Positions 4,616-10,831 of a stretch of DNA of 10,831 nt are shown piece after piece; position 1 is the first letter of the stretch; each line of letters starts with the position of its first letter. The stretch comes from Nitratifractor sp. (GTDB lineage Bacteria > Campylobacterota > Campylobacteria > Campylobacterales > Sulfurovaceae): assembly GCA_015485845.1 (NCBI GenBank), contig WFSU01000126.1, positions 1 through 10,831 of the forward strand. Reading direction: 5' to 3'. The notes under the pieces were generated by a model, which saw nothing but the letters and a program-made list of their open reading frames with translations, did no database searches and had not been told where the DNA came from. The position numbers and the translations under genes are program-made.

Positions 4616-4636
4616 ATACCATCCCTTTTTATCCAA

Positions 4637-4645
4637 AGTATAGCA
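4637..4645 (-). promoter_or_regulatory. Extended -10 promoter of the lipoprotein gene
   Basis: On the minus strand TGCTATACT gives a TGn extension and a -10 box (TATACT) one base from consensus. Transcription would start near 4630, about 15 bases before the start codon. No -35 match is visible, which is normal for an extended -10 promoter. Confidence 0.5.
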
Positions 4646-4696
4646 TAAGAGGCCCTCCCCTCCCTTTCTGCCACTCGCTTTTTATAAGCTTTTCGC

Positions 4697-4702
4697 TATA
4701 AT
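4697..4702 (+). promoter_or_regulatory. -10 box of the gyrA promoter
   Basis: A perfect TATAAT is preceded by the T-rich TTTTTATAAGCTTTTCGC and has no convincing -35, the usual look of Campylobacterota sigma-70 promoters. The start would be near 4709, leaving a leader of about 45 bases that includes the palindromic ACGTACGT at 4727-4734 and the ribosome binding site AAGGAAA. It probably drives the whole gyrA-to-radical-SAM run. Confidence 0.7.
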
Positions 4703-4753
4703 CTCCCTTATTTTTCATGCGCGTAGACGTACGTGTGTGCACAAGGAAATCTC

Positions 4754-7234
4754 ATGAGCGATCTTTTTGAAAACGACAACGTCGAACAGGTGCTGATCGA
4801 AGACAGCATCCGTGGCAGCTATCTCGACTACTCCATGAGCGTCATCATCGGCCGGGCGCTCCCCGATGCCCGTGATGGGCTCAAGCCGGTACACCGCCGC
4901 ATCCTCTACGCAATGAACGAACTCAACCTCAGCCACCGTGCTGCGTACAAAAAATCCGCCCGTATCGTCGGGGATGTCATCGGTAAGTACCACCCCCACG
5001 GTGACAACGCCGTGTACGATGCGCTGGTGCGGATGGCGCAAGACTTTTCGATGCGGATTCCCCTCGTGGACGGCCAGGGGAACTTCGGCTCCATCGACGG
5101 CGACAACGCCGCGGCCATGCGATACACCGAAGCCCGCATGACCCGCCTCTCTGAGCAACTCCTGGCCGACTTGGACAAAGACACCGTCGACTACGTCCCT
5201 AACTACGACGACAGTATGACTGAGCCTGACGTCCTCCCCAGCCGCGTCCCCAACCTCCTCCTCAACGGCTCAGCCGGGATCGCCGTCGGTATGGCGACCA
5301 ACATCCCCCCTCACCGTCTCGATGAGCTGATCGATGCGATCTTTATCCGTCTGGACAACCCCCAAGCGAGCGTCGAAGAGATGATGACGGCTGTCAAAGG
5401 CCCCGATTTCCCCACCGGCGGCGTGATCTTCGGCAAAAAAGGGATCATCGATGCCTACACCACCGGGCGTGGCCGAGTCAAAGTGCGTGCCAAAACCCAC
5501 ATCGAACAAAACAAAAACCGCGAAGTGATTATCGTCGATGAACTCCCCTATCAGGTCAACAAAGCCCGTCTCATCGAAAACATCGCCCAGCTCGTCCGCG
5601 ACAAGCAGATCGACGGCATCAGCGAAATCCGGGATGAGTCCGACCGCGAGGGGATCCGGGTCGTTATCGAGCTCAAGCGCGATGCGATGAGTGAGATCGT
5701 CCTGAATAACCTGTTCAAGTCCACCCAAATGCAGACGACCTTTGGGATCATCATGCTCGCCATCGTCAACAAAGAGCCCAAAGTCTTCAACCTTGGTGAA
5801 CTTCTTGATCTGTTTGTCAACCATCGTAAGACGGTCATCATCCGCCGTACGATCTTCGACCTCGAAAAAGCCCGTGCCCGCGCCCACATCCTCGAAGGGC
5901 TCAAGATCGCCGTGGACAACATCGACGAAGTGATCAAAATCATCCGTGCCAGCGCCGACGATGCCGATGCTCGCGAAAACCTCATGAGCCGCTTCAGCCT
6001 CAGCGAAATCCAAGCCAAAGCGATCCTCGAGATGCGCCTGCGCCGCCTGACGGGTCTGGAGATCGAAAAGATCGAGAACGAACTGGCCGAACTGCGCAAA
6101 CTCATCGCCCACCTCGAAGGGATCCTCAAGAGCGAAGCGAAAATCATCGAGATCATCCGCGAAGAGCTCGCCGAAGTCAAAGCCACGTTTAGCGAAGAGC
6201 GCCGTACCGAGATCGTCGATGATTACGACGACATCGACATCGAGGATCTCATCCCCAACGAGCCAATGGTCGTCACCATCACCCACCGTGGCTACATCAA
6301 GCGGGTGCCGGTCAAACAGTATGAGAAACAGCGTCGTGGAGGCAAAGGCAAAATCGCCGTCACCACATACGAAGACGACTTCATCGAGAAATTCTTCATC
6401 TCCAACACCCACGATACGCTGATGTTCGTTACCGACCGGGGTCAGCTCTACTGGCTCAAAGTCTACCGCATCCCCGAAGGTTCCCGCGCCGCCAAAGGCA
6501 AAGCGGTGGTCAATCTCATCAACCTCCAAAAAGATGAGAAGATCATGGCGATCATCCCCACGACCGACTTTGACGCAAGCAAAAGCCTTGTGTTTTTCAC
6601 CCGCAACGGAATCGTCAAACGCACCGGTCTCAACGAATACGGCAACATCCGTTCCAATGGCGTGCGCGCAATCAACCTCGACGAGGACGATGAGATTATC
6701 GAAGCCAAAATCGTCAAACCCGAAACCCAGTGGCTTTTTGTCGCGACCAAAAAGGGACAGTGCATCCGCTTCAAAGTCGATGATGCCCGCCAGATCGGCC
6801 GCGTAGCCCGTGGGGTCACCGCCATCAAATTCAAAATCGACGACGACTACGTCTGCGGTGCCACCACAATCGAAAACGAAGAAGACGAGATCCTCATCGT
6901 CAGCGAAAAAGGGCTGAGTAAACGCACCACCGCCGATGAGTACCGTGAGCAGAGCCGCGCAGGCAAAGGGGTCATCGCCATGAAACTCACCCCCAAAACC
7001 GGGGACGTCGTCGGCGTCGTCTTCGTCGAAGATGACAAAGACCTCATGTGTCTCACCAGTGTGGGCAAGATGATCCGCGTCGACATGCAAACCATCCGAA
7101 AAGCCGGACGCAATACCTCCGGTGTCAAAACAGTCAACGTCGAGGGCAAAGACAAAGTCGTCTCCATCGCCAAAGCCCCCAAAGAAGAGCAGGGAGAATC
7201 CGATGAACCTACCTTGCCTTCCAGCATTATATAG
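4754..7234 (+). CDS. gyrA: DNA gyrase subunit A
   Basis: GyrA forms the breakage-reunion core of gyrase (GyrA2GyrB2), which introduces negative supercoils using ATP bound by GyrB. The 826-residue product begins MSDLFENDNVEQVLIEDSI. The active-site pair is R123-Y124 in AAAMRYTEARM. The quinolone-contact segment HPHGDNAVYDALVRM has N85 where E. coli has S83 and Campylobacter jejuni has T86. The GyrA box QRRGGKG at 526-532 and six C-terminal beta-pinwheel blades mark it as GyrA, not ParC. ATG 4754 follows AAGGAAA; an in-frame GTG at 4733 lacks a site. It is the first gene of a probable five-gene operon and ends 19 bp before asd. Well-studied Campylobacterota lack ParC/ParE, so this gyrase may also decatenate; that is inference here. 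Confidence 0.99.
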   Translation: MSDLFENDNVEQVLIEDSIRGSYLDYSMSVIIGRALPDARDGLKPVHRRILYAMNELNLSHRAAYKKSARIVGDVIGKYHPHGDNAVYDALVRMAQDFSMRIPLVDGQGNFGSIDGDNAAAMRYTEARMTRLSEQLLADLDKDTVDYVPNYDDSMTEPDVLPSRVPNLLLNGSAGIAVGMATNIPPHRLDELIDAIFIRLDNPQASVEEMMTAVKGPDFPTGGVIFGKKGIIDAYTTGRGRVKVRAKTHIEQNKNREVIIVDELPYQVNKARLIENIAQLVRDKQIDGISEIRDESDREGIRVVIELKRDAMSEIVLNNLFKSTQMQTTFGIIMLAIVNKEPKVFNLGELLDLFVNHRKTVIIRRTIFDLEKARARAHILEGLKIAVDNIDEVIKIIRASADDADARENLMSRFSLSEIQAKAILEMRLRRLTGLEIEKIENELAELRKLIAHLEGILKSEAKIIEIIREELAEVKATFSEERRTEIVDDYDDIDIEDLIPNEPMVVTITHRGYIKRVPVKQYEKQRRGGKGKIAVTTYEDDFIEKFFISNTHDTLMFVTDRGQLYWLKVYRIPEGSRAAKGKAVVNLINLQKDEKIMAIIPTTDFDASKSLVFFTRNGIVKRTGLNEYGNIRSNGVRAINLDEDDEIIEAKIVKPETQWLFVATKKGQCIRFKVDDARQIGRVARGVTAIKFKIDDDYVCGATTIENEEDEILIVSEKGLSKRTTADEYREQSRAGKGVIAMKLTPKTGDVVGVVFVEDDKDLMCLTSVGKMIRVDMQTIRKAGRNTSGVKTVNVEGKDKVVSIAKAPKEEQGESDEPTLPSSII

Positions 7235-7253
7235 TATAAAACAGGACAACATT

Positions 7254-8294
7254 ATGAGTCAACAATATAACATAGCCGTTGTCGGTGCCAGTGGCGCCGT
7301 CGGTGAAGAGATTTTTCGTGTGCTTAGTGAGCACGCATTCCCCGTCGCATCCATCCTGCCTCTGGCCAGTGCCAACAGCGCCGGTGAATCGATCGAGTGC
7401 TGCGGCAAAAACTACACAATCGAAGAGCTGACCGAAACTGTTTTCGAAGGACGCGACATCGACATCGCCTTTTTCTCCGCCGGTGGCAGCATTTCCGAGA
7501 AATATGCCCCATATGCCGTCGAAGCAGGTGCCGTCGTCATCGACAATACTTCGCACTTCCGGATGGACCCCAACGTCCCTCTCGTCGTTCCTGAAGTCAA
7601 TCCTGAGGACATCGCCGCCTGGCGTGAGACCGGTATCATCGCCAACCCCAACTGCTCCACCATCCAAATGGTACTCGCCCTCAAACCCCTGTACGATCTC
7701 TATGGATCGATGAAGCGGGTCGATGTCGCTACCTATCAGGCCACAAGCGGAGCCGGGAAGAAAGGGATGGAAGAGCTGGTCAAGCAGATGCAGGATTTCT
7801 TCGCCTTCAAACTCGATGAGACTCAGATCGAAGCTTTCCAGCACCAGATCGCCCTCAATGTCATTCCCCACATTGATGTCCCTCAACCCAACGGCTACAC
7901 CAAAGAGGAGATGAAAATGGTCAATGAAACCAACAAAATCCTCCATGCCGACATCGCCGTGAGTGCCACCTGCGTCCGGGTGCCGGTACTGCGCAGCCAC
8001 TCCGAGGCTGTGACCGTCACTTTCGATGAAGGGGTCGATGTCGACCTCGACAAAGTCCGCCTGGCGCTGAGTGCATTTCCCAATGTGGAAGTGATGGATG
8101 ATCTGGAAAATGCGATCTACCCCATGCCGATCGTCTCCACCGACACCGACACCACCTTTGTCGGGCGCATCCGCAAGGACACCTACGCCCCCAACATCCT
8201 CCACCTCTGGGTCGTCGCCGACCAGATCCGTGTCGGAGCCGCCACCAATTCCGTCCGTATCGCTGAGAAATGGATCGAAATGGAAAGGGTGTGA
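7254..8294 (+). CDS. asd: Aspartate-semialdehyde dehydrogenase
   Basis: Reduces L-aspartyl-4-phosphate to aspartate-4-semialdehyde with NADPH, the branch point to lysine/diaminopimelate, threonine and methionine. The 346-residue product has the usual length for the bacterial type. The NADP loop VVGASGAVG spans residues 9-17, FFSAGGS is at 73-79, the catalytic C134 lies in NPNCSTIQM, Q162 in YQATSGAGKKG, and the acid-base H249 in VPVLRSHSEAV. The start at MSQQYNIAVVG is supported by CAGGAC upstream and by family alignment; an in-frame start at 7122 would overlap gyrA by 113 bp and add a 44-residue basic tail. The 19-bp gap to gyrA and 2-bp gap to the next gene imply co-transcription. Confidence 0.98.
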   Translation: MSQQYNIAVVGASGAVGEEIFRVLSEHAFPVASILPLASANSAGESIECCGKNYTIEELTETVFEGRDIDIAFFSAGGSISEKYAPYAVEAGAVVIDNTSHFRMDPNVPLVVPEVNPEDIAAWRETGIIANPNCSTIQMVLALKPLYDLYGSMKRVDVATYQATSGAGKKGMEELVKQMQDFFAFKLDETQIEAFQHQIALNVIPHIDVPQPNGYTKEEMKMVNETNKILHADIAVSATCVRVPVLRSHSEAVTVTFDEGVDVDLDKVRLALSAFPNVEVMDDLENAIYPMPIVSTDTDTTFVGRIRKDTYAPNILHLWVVADQIRVGAATNSVRIAEKWIEMERV

Positions 8295-8296
8295 TC

Positions 8297-8863
8297 GTGG
8301 AAGAGACACACACACCGGCCGAGCACCGCGCCATGGATGAAGCGTCCCAGCCCTGGTACGAAAAACTGTTTGAGGGGATCCTCTGGAACACCCGTTTCTT
8401 TGTTCTGCTGGCCGTGATCTTCAGCATGATCGGGGGAATCGCGCTGTTCATTGTCGCGAGCATTGATATTTCGCACGTCGCCGGTTCGGTGTATGCCAAC
8501 TATTTTGGTGAGCATCATGCCGCTGATTTTCATGCCGTTCTCGTCGGTGATCTTATCGGGGCGATCGACCTCTACTTGATGGCCATTGTCATGTTTATCT
8601 TCGGCTTTGGACTCTACGAGCTCTTCATCTCTCAGATTGACATCGCCCAGAAAAGCACCGCCTCCAAGATCCTCGAGATCCACTCCCTCGATGAGCTCAA
8701 GGATAAGCTGGCCAAGGTGATCCTCATGGTACTCATCGTCAGTTTTTTCAAGCGCGTCCTTCACACCAACTACAACGGCGCTCTGGAGATGCTCGAATTC
8801 TCCGGCTCCATCCTCGCCCTCTCTCTGGGACTCTATTTCATGCACAAAGGCGGTAACCATTAA
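8297..8863 (+). CDS. YqhA/UPF0114-family inner-membrane protein
   Basis: The 188-residue product has about four membrane segments: near FFVLLAVIFSMIGGIALFIV, LYLMAIVMFIFGFGLYELFI, VILMVLIVSFF and ILALSLGLYFM, counted in order. The second segment, with DLYL before it and FGLYELFI at its end, matches the UPF0114 (YqhA) family, whose function is not established. The start is not certain. GTG 8297 is preferred because AAAGGG lies seven bases upstream within the end of asd. An in-frame ATG at 8270 would overlap asd by 25 bp, and ATG 8333 would begin nearer the first membrane segment. The TAA shares its last A with the hemE ATG (TAATG), so translation of the two is probably coupled. Confidence 0.85.
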   Translation: MEETHTPAEHRAMDEASQPWYEKLFEGILWNTRFFVLLAVIFSMIGGIALFIVASIDISHVAGSVYANYFGEHHAADFHAVLVGDLIGAIDLYLMAIVMFIFGFGLYELFISQIDIAQKSTASKILEIHSLDELKDKLAKVILMVLIVSFFKRVLHTNYNGALEMLEFSGSILALSLGLYFMHKGGNH

Positions 8864-9897
8864 TGTCTTCTAAAATCTTCGTCGATGCCTGCTTCGGCAA
8901 ACCCACCCCCTACACTCCCGTCTGGATGATGCGCCAGGCCGGCCGCTACCTCCCCGAGTACATGGCCGTCCGCCAAAAAGCAGGCAATTTCCTAAACCTC
9001 TGCCACGCCCCGGAAATGGCCGCCGAAGTGACCCTCCAGCCGGTCGATATCGTCGAGGTCGATGCCGCGATCATGTTCAGCGATATCCTCGTCATCCCCA
9101 ACGAAATGGGTATGTCTCTGGATTTTGTCAAAGGCGGGGGCCCTGTCTTTGCCAAACCAATCCAGACACTGGCCGATGTCGATGTCCTCCTCGGCGGTGA
9201 AGCCGCAGCCGAGAAGCTCACCTACGTCTATGAAACCCTCAAGATCGTCCGCGAACGCCTCGATGACGACAAAGCCCTCATCGGCTTTACCGGTGCCCCC
9301 TGGACACTGGCCACTTACATGATCGAAGGGCAAGGCACCAAAACGTATAACCTCGTCAAAAAACTCATCTACACCGATCCGGATCTCATGCACGCACTGT
9401 TGGCCAAAGTGACCGAAGTGGTCAAGCACTATCTCGCCAGACAGATCGAAGCGGGAGCCGACGTCGTGCAGATCTTCGACAGTTGGGCCGCCGCACTGGA
9501 AAAAGAAGCCTATTTTGAATTCAGCTGGAACTACATGAAAGACATTGCCGCCTGGATCAAAGCACGCTACCCCCATATCCCCATCATCATGTTCCCCAAA
9601 GGGATCGGCGCCTATCTTGACGACATCGACGGGGACTTCGACGTCTTCGGCGTCGACTGGGGCACCCCCATGGAAATGGCCAAAGCCAAACTCGGTGACC
9701 GCTACGTCCTCCAGGGCAACATGGAACCCACCCGGCTCTACTCTCAGGAAGCGACCAAAGAAGCGGTTGAGACAATCGCTGAAGTGATGAAAGACGGTCG
9801 ACACATCTTCAACCTCGGCCACGGCATCCTCCCCGATGTCCCGGTAGAGAATGCGCAGTATTTCGTGAAGCTTTGCCAAGAGATTACCAAAAGATAG
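8863..9897 (+). CDS. hemE: Uroporphyrinogen decarboxylase
   Basis: Decarboxylates the four acetate side chains of uroporphyrinogen III to give coproporphyrinogen III in cytoplasmic heme synthesis, without a cofactor. The 344-residue product is of normal length. Signature 1, PVWMMRQAGRYLPEY (19-33), contains substrate-binding R24 and R28. The catalytic aspartate is D74 in MFSDIL. Signature 2, GFTGAPWTLATYMIEG (141-156), includes Y152. The conserved histidine is H320 in NLGHGILPD. The start codon overlaps the stop of the yqhA-type gene by one base, and the next gene follows after six bases, placing it in the middle of the operon. No other heme gene is in the window. Confidence 0.98.
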   Translation: MSSKIFVDACFGKPTPYTPVWMMRQAGRYLPEYMAVRQKAGNFLNLCHAPEMAAEVTLQPVDIVEVDAAIMFSDILVIPNEMGMSLDFVKGGGPVFAKPIQTLADVDVLLGGEAAAEKLTYVYETLKIVRERLDDDKALIGFTGAPWTLATYMIEGQGTKTYNLVKKLIYTDPDLMHALLAKVTEVVKHYLARQIEAGADVVQIFDSWAAALEKEAYFEFSWNYMKDIAAWIKARYPHIPIIMFPKGIGAYLDDIDGDFDVFGVDWGTPMEMAKAKLGDRYVLQGNMEPTRLYSQEATKEAVETIAEVMKDGRHIFNLGHGILPDVPVENAQYFVKLCQEITKR

Positions 9898-9903
9898 CTC
9901 ACC

Positions 9904-10830
9904 ATGAGCAACATCATCTTCGGCCCCATCCGCTCCCGCCGCTTCGGCACATCACTTGGGATCGACCTAAGCCCTTCCAGTAAACAATGCAACTACGACT
10001 GCGTCTATTGCGAGCTGGCTCCTGCAACAACCGTCGATCACCAAAGCACCGTTTTGCCGGTAGCGACGATCATCACCGAAATCCAAAAGGCACTTGCTGC
10101 TCACCCTGATATCGATGTCCTCACCCTCACCGCCAACGGCGAGCCGACCCTCTACCCGCATCTTGAGGCGCTGGTTGACGCCATCAATGCCATCAAAGGG
10201 GAGATTCGCACCCTGATCCTCAGCAACGGCAGTACCATCGCCGATCCGGCCGTCCAACAGGCACTGTCCAAGATCGACACCGTCAAACTCTCACTCGACT
10301 GCGCCACCCCTCGCTGCTTCAAGCGAATTGACCGAATGCACGAAGGGATCGACATCGAAACGATCCAATCCGACATGCTTGCGTTTAAAGAGCACTACCG
10401 TGGAACCCTCATCATCGAAGTGCTGATCGTCAAAGGGATCAATGACCGAGCCCAAGAAATCGAGGCGCTCAGTACCTTCCTCGAGCAACTTCGCCCGGCA
10501 CGGATCGACCTGGGCACCATCGACCGCCCCCCGGCATACAAAGTTGAGCCGGTTACGTACGAGACCCTCTACACCCTTGCTCAGCATTTCAACCCCAACT
10601 TACCGGTGCACATTACCCACCGAAAGCACGGCACCCCGACTCCGGCATCCTACGACAATGAGGCGATCCTCACCACCCTCGCTAAACGCCCCCTCACCCA
10701 AGAGGACATCGACCTTCTCTTCGATTCCTCCAGCCAAAAACGCCTCCAAAAACTCCTCGACGAACAGCGCGTCATCATTCGAAACACCCATGGCGTAGAT
10801 TTTTTCACTGTTTCCCATGAAAATCATTGA
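9904..10830 (+). CDS. Radical SAM protein, COG0731-like, function unknown
   Basis: The 308-residue product opens GPIRSRRFGTSLGIDLSPS and has the radical SAM cluster motif CNYDCVYC, with C29, C33 and C36 binding a [4Fe-4S] cluster. NGEPTLYPHL (78-87) corresponds to the SAM-contacting GGE motif, and LSLDCATP is a later barrel strand. The opening and cluster motif match the COG0731 group of Fe-S oxidoreductases, distantly related to the wyosine-tRNA enzyme Tyw1; members outside archaea and eukaryotes have no settled function. The last roughly 70 residues (LTQEDIDLLFDSSSQKRLQKL onwards) look like a winged-helix domain. The ribosome binding site is weak. It follows hemE by six bases. It may modify a tRNA or peptide, but nothing here identifies the substrate. 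Confidence 0.85.
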   Translation: MSNIIFGPIRSRRFGTSLGIDLSPSSKQCNYDCVYCELAPATTVDHQSTVLPVATIITEIQKALAAHPDIDVLTLTANGEPTLYPHLEALVDAINAIKGEIRTLILSNGSTIADPAVQQALSKIDTVKLSLDCATPRCFKRIDRMHEGIDIETIQSDMLAFKEHYRGTLIIEVLIVKGINDRAQEIEALSTFLEQLRPARIDLGTIDRPPAYKVEPVTYETLYTLAQHFNPNLPVHITHRKHGTPTPASYDNEAILTTLAKRPLTQEDIDLLFDSSSQKRLQKLLDEQRVIIRNTHGVDFFTVSHENH

Positions 10831-10831
10831 C
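10817..10831 (+). CDS. Possible start of the next operon gene, cut by the window
   Basis: ATG at 10817 begins MKIID in a frame different from the radical SAM gene, overlapping its last 14 bases. Overlapping starts are the rule in this operon, but no ribosome binding site is evident and only five codons are visible. Confidence 0.25.

Noticed and set aside
7214..7240. A promoter in the gyrA-asd junction (TTGCCT and TATAAA)
   Set aside because: The spacing is 15 bp and the start would fall about 7 bases before asd, inside the ribosome binding site.
5270..7252. A 660-codon open frame antisense to gyrA
   Set aside because: It is a shadow of the GC-rich gyrA codon pattern, rich in Asp, Gly and Phe, with no domain and no start signal.
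7227..8315. A 362-codon open frame antisense to asd
   Set aside because: Same cause: the complementary frame of a biased gene. asd shows all catalytic motifs on the plus strand.
8992..9879. A 295-codon open frame antisense to hemE
   Set aside because: Shadow of hemE with no recognisable protein.

Overview
The window looks like chromosomal DNA of a Campylobacterota (Epsilonproteobacteria) bacterium, probably a GC-rich sulfur- or hydrogen-oxidising lineage such as the Sulfurovum, Sulfuricurvum or Nitratifractor groups. This rests on GyrA (YHPHGDNAVYDAL, MAQDFSMR), the ArgC, Asd and HemE sequences, and the tight gyrA-asd-yqhA-hemE order. Genus is inferred, not shown. Coding regions are GC-rich; the intergenic stretches are AT-richer and unusually full of repeats.

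Left edge (1-516): no complete gene. On the minus strand the first 22 codons of an IS200/IS605-type Y1 transposase run off the window. Behind it lies the start (ribosome binding site plus signal peptide) of a gene the element appears to interrupt. Next come two inverted pairs of short palindromes: a GTAG-headed REP pair with the layout of a REPIN, and an unrelated GGACT/AGTCC pair. A degenerate 7-bp tandem repeat follows.

517-2347: argC and greA, both on the minus strand. greA is bracketed by two copies, in the same orientation, of a roughly 92-bp nested-hairpin element (1568-1658 and 2191-2283). The copies share their internal blocks, while their outer stems differ by compensatory base-pair changes. 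I do not recognise this element and consider it the most interesting object in the window.

2348-4753: surE and a tcdA-like E1-type enzyme on the plus strand, separated by about 200 bp built largely from three different heptanucleotide arrays and a third REP copy. The tcdA-like gene converges with, and overlaps by 20 bp, a minus-strand lipoprotein gene of unknown function. That gene is divergent from gyrA, and both have recognisable -10 boxes.

4754-10831: a compact plus-strand run, probably one operon: gyrA, asd, a YqhA-family membrane protein, hemE, a COG0731-type radical SAM protein, and perhaps the first codons of another gene. Gaps are 19, 2, -1 and 6 nt. The genes serve unrelated housekeeping needs (DNA supercoiling, aspartate-family amino acids, heme), so the grouping suggests shared expression rather than one pathway.

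No rRNA, tRNA or CRISPR array was seen.
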